Below, in pieces: positions 8,336-17,017 of a stretch of DNA of 64,000 bases. The stretch comes from Chryseobacterium sp. G0162 (GTDB lineage Bacteria > Bacteroidota > Bacteroidia > Flavobacteriales > Weeksellaceae): the NCBI RefSeq assembly GCF_003815715.1, contig NZ_CP033922.1, positions 2,138,001 through 2,202,000 on the forward strand. Direction: 5' to 3'. Within the stretch, counting starts at the first letter, position 1, and each line of letters begins with the position of its first letter. The position numbers and the translations under genes were made by a program. The notes beneath the pieces were generated by a model that saw nothing but the letters and a program-made list of their open reading frames with translations, had not been told where the DNA came from and made no database searches.

Positions 8336-9835
8336 ATGTTAAACTTCTTCAAGAAAAACGCGGCACTTATCTGGGCAAAAAAACATGTTCAAAAGGCAGA
8401 GGAATTCAAAAAAAATGCAGAGAGAAACCAAGAGGACTTATTGATTTCCCTTGTCAGCACAGCTCAGAAAACACTTTTTGGGCGGGAACATGATTTTGAA
8501 AACATCCGTTCTGTAAAGGATTTTCAGGACAGAGTTCCTGTTGCCGATTATGAAGATTTAAAACCTTACATAGAAAGAGTAAAAAAAGGACAAGGAAACA
8601 TCTTATGGACAGATACTCCTGAATATTTTGCCAAAACGTCAGGAACAACTTCGGGTTCAAAATACATCCCTATCTCTAAAGAAGGAATGCCTTATCAGAT
8701 TGCAGGGGCTCAAAGTGCATTATTCCATTATATCAGCAAAAAGAACAATGCGGATTTTGTTAACGGAAAAATGATCTTTCTTCAGGGAAGTCCTGAACTG
8801 GAAGAAGTTTTCGGAATTAAAACGGGAAGATTATCCGGTATTGTCGCCCATCATATTCCTAATTATCTTCAAAAAAACAGATTACCAAGCTGGGAAACCA
8901 ATATCATGGAAGACTGGGAAGCAAAAGTAGACAAGATTGTTGAAGAAACGGAAAAACAAAATATGACCCTGATTTCAGGAATACCTCCCTGGCTTATCAT
9001 GTATTTTGAAAAACTGACTGCAAAACATGGAAAAAAAATAAAACAACTTTTCCCTAACCTCCAGCTTATTGTCACAGGTGGTGTAAATTATGAACCTTAC
9101 CGTGATAAAATGGAAGATTTATTGGGCGGAAAAGTAGATATCATTCAAACTTTTCCTGCTTCTGAAGGATTTTTTGCTTTTCAGGATGATTATACAAAGG
9201 AAGGTCTTCTTCTTCTGACCAACCATGGTATTTTTTATGAATTCATTCCATTGGAAGAATATGGGAAACCTAATCCCAGAAGATTAACGTTAAAAGAAAT
9301 TGAGCTTCATAAAGATTACGCCTTGATTTTAACAACTAACTCAGGATTATGGGCCTACTCTATTGGCGATGTAGTAAGATTTATTGATAAAAAACCATAT
9401 AGAGTTCTGGTAAGTGGAAGAACCAAACATTTTACTTCAGCCTTCGGAGAGCATGTTATTGCATTTGAGGTAGAGGAAGCTTTAAAAGCGACTCTCGAAA
9501 AACTTCCGGCACAGATCACTGAATTTCATTTAGCCCCACAGGTTAATCCGGGGGAGGGTCTTCCTTATCACGAATGGCTGATTGAATTTGAAAAAGATCC
9601 TGAAAATATGGAAGCATTCAGAGATGAACTGGACCAGCAGCTGAGAAACAGAAACACCTATTATGATGATCTGATTTCCGGAAATATTTTGCAAAAGCTT
9701 TATATTACTAGGCTGAAAAAAAATGCATTCCACGAATATGCAAAGTCCCAGGGAAAACTGGGCGGACAAAATAAGACTCCAAGATTGGCCAATGACAGAA
9801 ATATCGCAGATCTGTTAGAAATTTACAAATTTTAG
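8336..9835 (+). CDS. GH3-family acyl-adenylating protein
   Basis: 499 residues, matching the length of bacterial GH3 homologs. In plants GH3 enzymes adenylate a carboxylic acid (jasmonate, auxin) and join it to an amino acid; the bacterial substrate is unknown. Visible motifs: TSGTTSGSKYIPIS near residue 100 (the P-loop-like ATP motif of the ANL superfamily), TGGVNYEPY near 246, the FPASEGFFAF motif near 270, and YSIGDVVRF followed by VSGRTKHFTSAFGEHV near 350-375. The first Met is the only one that keeps the N-terminal helix. It appears monocistronic, with a promoter box abutting the start codon. Confidence 0.9.
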   Translation: MLNFFKKNAALIWAKKHVQKAEEFKKNAERNQEDLLISLVSTAQKTLFGREHDFENIRSVKDFQDRVPVADYEDLKPYIERVKKGQGNILWTDTPEYFAKTSGTTSGSKYIPISKEGMPYQIAGAQSALFHYISKKNNADFVNGKMIFLQGSPELEEVFGIKTGRLSGIVAHHIPNYLQKNRLPSWETNIMEDWEAKVDKIVEETEKQNMTLISGIPPWLIMYFEKLTAKHGKKIKQLFPNLQLIVTGGVNYEPYRDKMEDLLGGKVDIIQTFPASEGFFAFQDDYTKEGLLLLTNHGIFYEFIPLEEYGKPNPRRLTLKEIELHKDYALILTTNSGLWAYSIGDVVRFIDKKPYRVLVSGRTKHFTSAFGEHVIAFEVEEALKATLEKLPAQITEFHLAPQVNPGEGLPYHEWLIEFEKDPENMEAFRDELDQQLRNRNTYYDDLISGNILQKLYITRLKKNAFHEYAKSQGKLGGQNKTPRLANDRNIADLLEIYKF

Positions 9836-9878
9836 AGATATTTTTTCAATTACAAAAACGTATATTCAAAAAAAATTA

Positions 9879-9886
9879 TAAATTTG
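9879..9886 (+). promoter_or_regulatory. TAnnTTTG box of the 9905 lipoprotein
   Basis: TAAATTTG lies 19 bases before the ATG at 9905; no TTTG is seen at -33. Confidence 0.5.
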
Positions 9887-9904
9887 AAAAACTAAACGAA
9901 AATA

Positions 9905-10267
9905 ATGAAAGCATCTGTACTGTTGAAATCATCTTTATTAACGTCTTTATTTGTTATTACCTCTTGCGCGACTACAAAATACAACGAGGATATTTCAAAA
10001 AACAATTACTCTAACCTGGAAGCCGGAAAAGTTTACAAAGTTACCATGAGAGACGGATCCCCGAAGCAGAAAATACTATTCAGAAATATTGTTGGAGATA
10101 ATCTTGTAGGTACTGCCGGAAAAAAAGACAGTACAGAAATAATTATTCCAAAATCTAATGTAGCAGCAGTAAAAGATAGAAGAAAGGCAAGAATTGCAGC
10201 AGGTGCTACTATTATCGGAGCGGCAGGAGTTGCTGCTATCGTTATCAGTTCTTCAAGAGCAGACTAA
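9905..10267 (+). CDS. Small lipoprotein with C-terminal hydrophobic segment
   Basis: 120 residues. The lipoprotein signal peptide ends in the lipobox ITSC (Cys about 21), followed by ATTKYNEDISKNNY. The middle (about 40-95) resembles a small beta barrel, with the phrase GKVYKVTMRDGSPKQKILFR. The C-terminus holds RRKARIAAGATIIGAAGVAA, a short glycine-zipper-like hydrophobic stretch that may insert in or lie on the membrane. Function unknown. It is monocistronic, with a promoter box upstream and a terminator that reaches to the start of the next gene. Confidence 0.8.
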   Translation: MKASVLLKSSLLTSLFVITSCATTKYNEDISKNNYSNLEAGKVYKVTMRDGSPKQKILFRNIVGDNLVGTAGKKDSTEIIIPKSNVAAVKDRRKARIAAGATIIGAAGVAAIVISSSRAD

Positions 10268-10323
10268 AATAGATTTTATCTTTTGATATATATTTAATAT
10301 ATCTTTTAAAAAACGACATATAC

Positions 10324-10355
10324 ATAGCCCTAAATAAATTTTTAGGGCTATTTTT
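10324..10355 (+). terminator. Terminator between the lipoprotein and the MFS gene
   Basis: The stem ATAGCCCTAAA/TTTAGGGCTAT is followed by five T. It ends only about five bases before the ATG of the MFS gene, so the hairpin also occupies that gene's ribosome-binding region. Confidence 0.75.
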
Positions 10356-10359
10356 GTTC

Positions 10360-11595
10360 ATGATTTCCTTTACCCCGTTACAAACATTACAAAATGTTGA
10401 GTTCAGAAATCTTCTTACCGGGAGATTTTTTATTGTTTTAGCTTTCAGAATGCTTGCCACTTTATTAGGATGGTGGGTGTATCAATTAACCAAAGATCCT
10501 TTTTCAATTGGCCTTATCGGACTTTCAGAGGTTATTCCTGCGGTGAGCTGTGCTTTATATGCCGGCCATGTTATTGATATGAATGAAAAGAAGAGATTGT
10601 TACTCATTTGTAATTATGCTTATATTTTTCTCATCGGACTTCTTTTGATTCCTGCTTTTTTCAATGTTCAAATGCATTTTACAGGGCATCAGATCACCTA
10701 TTTCATTTATGGAGTTATATTTTTTACAGGAATAGCAAGAGCCTTTATAGGTCCCATTGTTCCTTCTATGATTCCTAAAATTGTAAAGAAAGAAAACTTA
10801 CCCAATGCGGTTACTCTTAACCAGGCAACCTTCCTGATATCTTCAGTTTGCGGACATGCGGCCGGAGGACTTCTTATCGGATATTTCGGAGTACGATGGA
10901 CATTGGTTGTTATTTTATCTCTGATATTTATTGCCTCGCTTTTTTTCTGGCAACTGAGCCAGCAGCATTCTGAGCATAAGAAAGAAAATGTAGATGTTGT
11001 GGAAAGTATGCGTGAGGGAATTACTTATATCTTTAAAACAAAGGAAATTCTGGGCGCTTTGTGCCTTGACATGTTTGCCGTACTTTTTGGAGGAGCAGTA
11101 GCTATGATTCCTGTATTTGCAACAGATATCCTGAATTCAGGTGCCGAAGGATTTGGTCTACTGAACGCTGCTTCTGATATTGGTTCCATGTTCATTATCA
11201 CACTTTTATCTATTATTCCTTTACGTAAAAACCAGGGAAAAATACTGCTTGCGGTAGTGACCGGATTTGGAATCTGTATTGTAGGATTTGGGCTATCAAA
11301 ACTTTACTGGCTTTCTTTTATGTTCCTGGTATTAAGTGGAATGCTTGATGGTATTTCCGTAGTCATTAGAGGAACCATTGTACAGTTAAAAACTCCAGAT
11401 CATATAAGAGGACGTGTATTGAGTGTTAATTCTATATTTATTATGTCCAGCAATGAGATGGGACAATTTGAAAGTGGAGTAATGGCTAAATTACTAGGTG
11501 TAGTTCGCTCTGTAGTATTTGGCGGATGCATGACAGTCCTGGTAGCCTTAGTTGTTGGAAGCACCAATCCAAAACTGAGAAAGATGCAATATTAG
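10360..11595 (+). CDS. MFS transporter, enterobactin-exporter-like family
   Basis: 412 codons with about 12 hydrophobic segments and a central basic loop (QQHSEHKKENVDVVESMREG). The start is the ATG at 10360 (MISFTPLQ); the TTG six bases upstream lies inside a terminator. The layout and the phrases GIARAFIGPIVPSMIPKIV and ATFLISSVCGHAAGG are typical of the MFS_3/EntS-type drug and siderophore exporters, which use the proton gradient to pump small molecules out of the cytoplasm. There is no siderophore cluster nearby to name a substrate. A strong hairpin follows the stop codon. Confidence 0.9.
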   Translation: MISFTPLQTLQNVEFRNLLTGRFFIVLAFRMLATLLGWWVYQLTKDPFSIGLIGLSEVIPAVSCALYAGHVIDMNEKKRLLLICNYAYIFLIGLLLIPAFFNVQMHFTGHQITYFIYGVIFFTGIARAFIGPIVPSMIPKIVKKENLPNAVTLNQATFLISSVCGHAAGGLLIGYFGVRWTLVVILSLIFIASLFFWQLSQQHSEHKKENVDVVESMREGITYIFKTKEILGALCLDMFAVLFGGAVAMIPVFATDILNSGAEGFGLLNAASDIGSMFIITLLSIIPLRKNQGKILLAVVTGFGICIVGFGLSKLYWLSFMFLVLSGMLDGISVVIRGTIVQLKTPDHIRGRVLSVNSIFIMSSNEMGQFESGVMAKLLGVVRSVVFGGCMTVLVALVVGSTNPKLRKMQY

Positions 11596-11654
11596 CAATT
11601 TTATTATCAATTGATTTAAAAACACTTAAAACCAACAAAAATCACACCCCTATA

Positions 11655-11688
11655 AAATAAGGATAGAATATTTTCTATCCTTATTTTT
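11655..11688 (+). terminator. Terminator after the MFS gene
   Basis: A long A/T-capped stem, AAATAAGGATAGAA/TTCTATCCTTATTT, is followed by T-rich sequence. It also has T-rich sequence on the opposite strand, but only plus-strand genes flank it. Confidence 0.75.
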
Positions 11689-11868
11689 ATTTTATACCTA
11701 ATTTATTTCAAATAACTCACAATTCACACCACAATTTAAAAACAAAAACCCAACAAATATTACAATTTCCATATAAACCAACCAAAAATAAAAAATACCA
11801 CATATCGAAACAATAAGCCATATTCATAAATATATATCACAATTCATCATTAAACATTAATAATTTCA

Positions 11869-11876
11869 TATATTTG
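11869..11876 (+). promoter_or_regulatory. TAnnTTTG box of the 11894-14615 operon
   Basis: TATATTTG lies 18 bases before the ATG at 11894, at the end of a 200-base stretch that is extremely poor in G and C and otherwise empty. Confidence 0.55.
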
Positions 11877-11893
11877 TCACAAATACCCCCTTT

Positions 11894-12481
11894 ATGAATA
11901 AACTTTTATTTATTTTAAGCTTTTTCGTGACTGGTTTCTGGGCAAGCGCTCAGACTTTTACTGACAAAGCATTACAACAAAGCGCTTTACAGCTCAATAC
12001 CACCAATACTGAAGGTGATTTCGACAAACTGTTTAAGAAATTTACAGAAACCAAAACTTCTGAAAAATGGCAAGCTAATTACTATGCTGCTGTGTCTATG
12101 TATCTTAAAGCAGAATTATTATCAAAAAAGTCTACTGCTTCAGCTACTGAATCAAATGCAATGGCTGAAAAATTTGCACTTGGAACCTCACTCTCGCAGC
12201 CAGACAATGCTGAAATAAATACTCTTTTAGGCCTTATCACTCTTCAAAGTATGCAGATAGGCATTTACAGATATCCTGCAAAAGGAGCACAAGCTATTAC
12301 ACAGTTTATTTCCAAAGCTGAGAACTCTGATCCTAACAATCCCAGACTGGCGATTTTAAAGGCAAAGTCAGCTGAAAAATCCGGAAACAAATCTGAAGCT
12401 GAGATGCAATATCAAAAAGCTGCAACAGCACTAGATTCTGTACCAGGATGGGGTAAACAACTTATCCAAACGAACAAATAA
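11894..12481 (+). CDS. Secreted TPR-like protein
   Basis: 195 residues. A signal peptide (1-19, ending WASAQ) is followed by helical pairs that look like degenerate tetratricopeptide repeats. Examples are the alternation around WQANYYAAVSMYLKAELL (about 57-74) and a clear C-terminal repeat, PRLAILKAKSAEKSGNKSEA (about 150-169). TPR proteins of this size in the periplasm usually hold protein complexes together. It shares a promoter with the T9SS surface protein that starts 34 bases downstream, so it may help export or anchor that protein (inference). Confidence 0.8.
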   Translation: MNKLLFILSFFVTGFWASAQTFTDKALQQSALQLNTTNTEGDFDKLFKKFTETKTSEKWQANYYAAVSMYLKAELLSKKSTASATESNAMAEKFALGTSLSQPDNAEINTLLGLITLQSMQIGIYRYPAKGAQAITQFISKAENSDPNNPRLAILKAKSAEKSGNKSEAEMQYQKAATALDSVPGWGKQLIQTNK

Positions 12482-12515
12482 CTCACATTAAGGATTCAAT
12501 TTTAAATCGGTCAAA

Positions 12516-14615
12516 ATGAAAAAATATCTACTGATTTTTCTAATTTTCATTACCCAAATGGTTTTTGCACAACAGGACTGCATCACCGCTATACCCATAT
12601 GCAGTGATTCAGAGATCTCCCTGAAACCTAATGGGTACGGAAGCACAAAAGAAGGAAGTGGCTGTCTAACCAACGAAACAAACTCTATGTGGTTTACTTT
12701 CAGCATACAAACAGCTGGAACACTTACCTTTCTAGTCACCCCCATAGGTCCTACAGCAGCCAGCATCGATTACGACTTTGCACTTTACGGTCCAAACCAC
12801 GACTGCGCCAACATAAGAGAAACACCTCTAAGATGTTCTTTTGCAGGATTAGGAAGTTCTATCACTCCACCTTTAACAGGACTTGATATGACTTCTACAG
12901 AGATTACAGAAGGCGGTGGCGGAACTGGATTTGTAAAATATATCGATGTACTTCCAGGACAGGTATATCATTTATTTTTAAATAACTACTCAACAGAGGT
13001 TGCCCCTTTCAAGTTAAGCTTCGGAGGAACAGCAACACTGCTTACTCCATTTGACAACAATTCATTAAAAATCTACCAACCTTTCCCGTTTCTAAAGCCT
13101 GGCCCGAAACAGGATGGAAATATTGACATTTGTGGAAATCCTGTAACATTTGATTTCGCCACACTATCCAATCACATCAGAAATAACAACCCTAATTTTG
13201 TTATAAAATATTACCGAAGTGCAGCGGATGCGGCGAGTGATTACGACCCTATCACAACCCCTATTCCGGTAAATACAACTGCGAATTATACTTACTCTAT
13301 TTCTTATGTTGACCCTACCAAACCCGTTAACTTCTTAAATCAGTGTAGGGAATTTGGAGACATCAAGTTTTTTGACAGATCTTTTGCATTAACTCCCGGA
13401 GAACTTACCTCATGTAGCAATAACAACTCAGGAACAGCATTATATGACTTATCAACAGCAGATATAGGACTAACCCCTAATCTTACTGTAAAGTACTACC
13501 CTTCAATGTATGACCTGGACCATGTCATTAACGAAATAACCAATCCTTATCAATATGTTTCTGCTGAAGGATCCGCTTTTGTAAAAGCAACCAACGAGTA
13601 TGGATGTATTACGATTACAGAAATTAAATTAAAATTCCACCCGCTGGTAAAAGTTCTTGCCGAACCTACACTTACTGAGTGTCATATAGAAGCAACGCCT
13701 TCTATGGGGCTGTTCAACCTTGAAAACGCACCGGTTATAACAGCAGCTTCTGGTTATAAGAAAAAGTACTTCCCTTCACTGGCTGATGCTGTAGATGCAA
13801 CCAATGAAATAACAAACTATAAGACCTATACCGCTCCTAATGGTGTAATATATGTAAGAGTATATGACAATCTTGGATGCTTCAATGTTGTTAAAGTAAC
13901 ACTTAAAGTACTTCCTCCGGAAAAATCCAGCGTACTTAAGGATAAAATCATCTGTATGGAAGACAAAACCACTCTGGATGCAGGACCTGGATTCAAAAAA
14001 TACGAATGGAGCACCGGAGCAACGACACAAAGCATCAGCAATGTAGGAGTAGGCACCTATTGGGTAAAGCTTACCAGTAAAGTTGGAGAATGTATTTCCA
14101 CTCAAAAGGTAACAGTATACCCTTCTGAGCAACCTGTAATCACAAGCATTGATGTATCTACAACAAATCTAACAGTTAATGTAATTGGAGGAACTCCTGA
14201 CTACAAGTACTCTATAGACAATGTTGTATGGCAGGATTCTAATGTATTCACTAATGTTGCAAGAGGTAATTACAAAATATATGTAAAAGATGCTTACGAT
14301 TGTGATCCTATTGAAATTGAGGCATTAGTACCTAACATCGTCAACGTTATCACTCCAAACGGAGACGGAATTAATGATGTTATGGATTACTCTGCAATTG
14401 CAGGCAAACTAAATCTGACTTTAAGTATTTTCGACAGATATGGTGTTAAAATTCACCAGGCTGACAAATCCAATGGATACAAATGGGACGGAACAATTGC
14501 CGGTAAAAAAATACCTACTGGTACTTATTGGTACTCATTAACCTGGAATGAGAATAACCAAAAGAACACACCATTCAAATTCTCAGGATGGATTATTGTG
14601 AAAAACAGAGAGTAA
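12516..14615 (+). CDS. T9SS type B surface protein, paralog A (no lectin domain)
   Basis: 699 residues. The signal peptide is 1-18 (ending MVFAQ). The N-terminal beta domain (about 20-180) contains [12 protein letters not shown] and [20 protein letters not shown], typical of secreted adhesin or CUB/PPC-like jelly rolls. It is followed by repeats with the pattern TxCxxxxxxxxxFDL...KKYYPS...NEITN...YVYVK (two copies), then the module [33 protein letters not shown]. The last 90 residues are the gliding-motility-associated type B sorting domain ([41 protein letters not shown]). It should cross the outer membrane through T9SS and act at the cell surface. The C-terminal half closely matches the proteins at 17018 and 19322. 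Confidence 0.93.
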   Translation: [699 protein letters not shown]

Positions 14616-14635
14616 CCTCTCACTTATATAATAAA

Positions 14636-14664
14636 AAAGTCACCTCAACTGAGGTGATTTTTTT
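14636..14664 (+). terminator. Terminator after T9SS paralog A
   Basis: The stem AAGTCACCTC/GAGGTGATTT is followed by a T run, 21 bases after the stop. Confidence 0.8.
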
Positions 14665-14755
14665 ATCAACATACCCAACCTCCTATTGGTCGTATTTTCA
14701 CAAAGACTGCTAATAATTTGTTGAATACTATTTTTTTAATATTTTTTAAATAAGC

Positions 14756-14763
14756 TATCTTTG
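14756..14763 (+). promoter_or_regulatory. TAnnTTTG box abutting the dnaB start codon
   Basis: TATCTTTG ends five bases before the A of the dnaB ATG, predicting a transcript with little or no 5' leader. Confidence 0.5.
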
Positions 14764-14767
14764 CACC

Positions 14768-16354
14768 ATGGCGCAGAAAGAAACATTATCATCCCTTACA
14801 CACGGAAACTTTGCAAAAGAACTGTCTATTGCGGATGGAAAAATGCCTCCTAATGCAGTGGATTTTGAAAGACTTGTTATCGGAACTTTTTTGATTGACA
14901 AGAAAGGTCTGGATCATTCCATTGACCTCCTTACTCCGGAAGTATTTTACGATCCCAGACATCAGGTTATTTTTTCTATCATCTTAAAGCTTTATGAAGG
15001 CAACCATCCGGTAGATTTAATGACCATTATTCAGGATCTTAAAAAAGAGGATAAATTAAGTCAGGCAGGAGGAGATCATTATATCATTGACCTTACTATG
15101 GGAGTAAGTTCATCTGCCCACATTGAGTATCACGTTCGTGTTATTCTTGAAAAATATATTTTAAGAAGTCTTATTAACGTTTCTGCGAATGTGATTGATT
15201 CTTCTTATAAAGAATCAACGGATGTATTTGAACTTCTGGATAAAGCAGAACAATCTTTCTTTGAGATCACCAACGGAACCATTAAAAAAGGTTTTGACAC
15301 GGCTAATTCATTAGTAAAACAAGCGATTGACACCATCAAATCTTTAAAAGACAAAGAGGGACTTTCCGGTGTTCCTTCAGGATTTAGGGATGTAGATAAA
15401 GAAACCGGAGGATGGCAGAATTCCGACCTTATTATCATTGCTGCCCGTCCGGCGATGGGAAAAACCGCCTTTCTTCTTTCGATGGCAAGAAATATTGCTG
15501 TGGGCCATAAAATCCCAATGGCACTGTTCTCTCTCGAGATGGCTTCAGTACAGCTTATTACCAGGATGATCGCCTCGGAAACAAGAATCTCATCCGAAAA
15601 ACTCCGAAAAGGAACTCTTGACGATGAAGAATGGCAAAGACTATTCTCCAACGTATCTGAATTGGAAAATGCTCCTTTATATATAGATGAAACGCCATCA
15701 CTTTCGATCTTTGACTTCCGTGCAAAATGCCGAAGACTGGTAATGCAGCACGGGGTAAGACTGATAATGGTCGACTACCTTCAGCTGATGACAGCGGGGA
15801 GCAGCGGAAAAGGAGTTGGAAACCGTGAACAGGAAATTTCCATGATCTCCCGTTCATTAAAAGCGATTGCAAAAGAATTGAACGTCCCGGTAATTGCACT
15901 TTCTCAGCTTTCACGTAGTGTGGAAACGCGTCCCGGAAAAAGACCTCAGCTTTCAGATCTGAGGGAATCCGGAGCGATTGAGCAGGATGCAGATATTGTA
16001 TCTTTCATCTTCAGACCGGAATACTATAAAATTACTGTTTGGGATAATGATGAAGAGGGACAGGAAACTTCCACGGAAAATCAGGCCGAATTAATTATCG
16101 CAAAACACAGGAATGGTGCCACAGCGGATGTAAGACTATCTTTCTTAAAGCACTTTGCAAAATTTGGTGATATTGAAGCGGCTCTTGATGGCGGCATGGG
16201 AGGTGGATATCCATCGAACTTTGGGGAACCAAGCGGTTTTGATAAAATCAAAACAACCATCCAACCGGGGGCAGCGTTTGATCTTCCGGACAGTTCGAAA
16301 CTTTCAGGATCTTCCATGAATGATTTTGATGATGATGATGACTTCCCATTTTAA
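14768..16354 (+). CDS. dnaB: Replicative DNA helicase DnaB
   Basis: 528 residues. DnaB is the hexameric helicase that unwinds DNA at the replication fork. The N-terminal helical domain is about 25-130 (NAVDFERLVIGTFLIDKKGL, then VDLMTIIQDLKKE). The RecA-like C-terminal domain carries SGVPSGFRDVDKETGGWQNSDLIIIAARPAMGKTAF (Walker A near 230), FSLEM, the Walker B region MVDYLQLM near 340, and SQLSRSVETRPGKRPQLSDLRESGAIEQDAD. The tail is Asp-rich (NDFDDDDDFPF), which is usual in this group. No intein is present. rnhA follows after 24 bases in the same frame. Confidence 0.97.
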   Translation: MAQKETLSSLTHGNFAKELSIADGKMPPNAVDFERLVIGTFLIDKKGLDHSIDLLTPEVFYDPRHQVIFSIILKLYEGNHPVDLMTIIQDLKKEDKLSQAGGDHYIIDLTMGVSSSAHIEYHVRVILEKYILRSLINVSANVIDSSYKESTDVFELLDKAEQSFFEITNGTIKKGFDTANSLVKQAIDTIKSLKDKEGLSGVPSGFRDVDKETGGWQNSDLIIIAARPAMGKTAFLLSMARNIAVGHKIPMALFSLEMASVQLITRMIASETRISSEKLRKGTLDDEEWQRLFSNVSELENAPLYIDETPSLSIFDFRAKCRRLVMQHGVRLIMVDYLQLMTAGSSGKGVGNREQEISMISRSLKAIAKELNVPVIALSQLSRSVETRPGKRPQLSDLRESGAIEQDADIVSFIFRPEYYKITVWDNDEEGQETSTENQAELIIAKHRNGATADVRLSFLKHFAKFGDIEAALDGGMGGGYPSNFGEPSGFDKIKTTIQPGAAFDLPDSSKLSGSSMNDFDDDDDFPF

Positions 16355-16378
16355 ATAATTCAATTTTATAAAGCAAAT

Positions 16379-16855
16379 TTGAGAATCGAAATTTATACAG
16401 ATGGTGCATGCAGTGGAAATCCCGGAAAAGGCGGATATGGTATTCTCATGCGTGTTCCTGAAAAAAACTATCAGAAAACATTTTCTAAAGGCTTTCGAAA
16501 AACCACCAACAACAGAATGGAACTCCTTGCTGTAATTTCTGCACTGGAAAAACTAAAATCTACGGAAAATGATATTCATGTATATACTGATAGCAAGTAT
16601 GTAGCAGATGCCGTTAACCAGAATTGGATTACTGGATGGATCAAAAGAGGCTGGAAAAACGTAAAGAACCCGGATCTTTGGAAAAGATTCATTGAAGTTT
16701 ACAATCAACATAAACCTACGATGCATTGGGTAAAGGGACATGCAGGTCATTTCGAAAATGAACTTTGTGACAAATTAGCCGTTGCTGCAGCCAGTTCTTC
16801 TGAACTGGAAATTGACACTTATTTTGAAGGACTTGAAAACAATTCGCTCTTTTAA
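16379..16855 (+). CDS. rnhA: Ribonuclease HI, TTG start
   Basis: 158 residues. It cleaves the RNA strand of RNA:DNA hybrids (primers, R-loops). The active-site strand RIEIYTDGACSGNPGKGGYG lies at the extreme N-terminus and contains the first catalytic Asp; NRMELLAVISALEKL supplies the Glu and YTDSKYV the next Asp. HWVKGHAGHFENELCDKLA closes the site. No ATG lies upstream. The reading frame runs back to the dnaB stop at 16352, and the first usable codon is the TTG at 16379, while the next ATG (codon 25) would remove the catalytic strand. The start is therefore TTG. Co-transcribed with dnaB. Confidence 0.93.
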   Translation: MRIEIYTDGACSGNPGKGGYGILMRVPEKNYQKTFSKGFRKTTNNRMELLAVISALEKLKSTENDIHVYTDSKYVADAVNQNWITGWIKRGWKNVKNPDLWKRFIEVYNQHKPTMHWVKGHAGHFENELCDKLAVAAASSSELEIDTYFEGLENNSLF

Positions 16856-17017
16856 TTTAATTAATACTAATCCCAAATAACACGCACAACATTCACTACT
16901 TTATCATAATAAATATCATTTTTTGAATAATATCTAATTTTTTTAACAAAATTAACATAAAGCAACTATTTTTTAATTGGGATTTAATATATTTACACTA
17001 ATTAAATTCCCAGTGAA

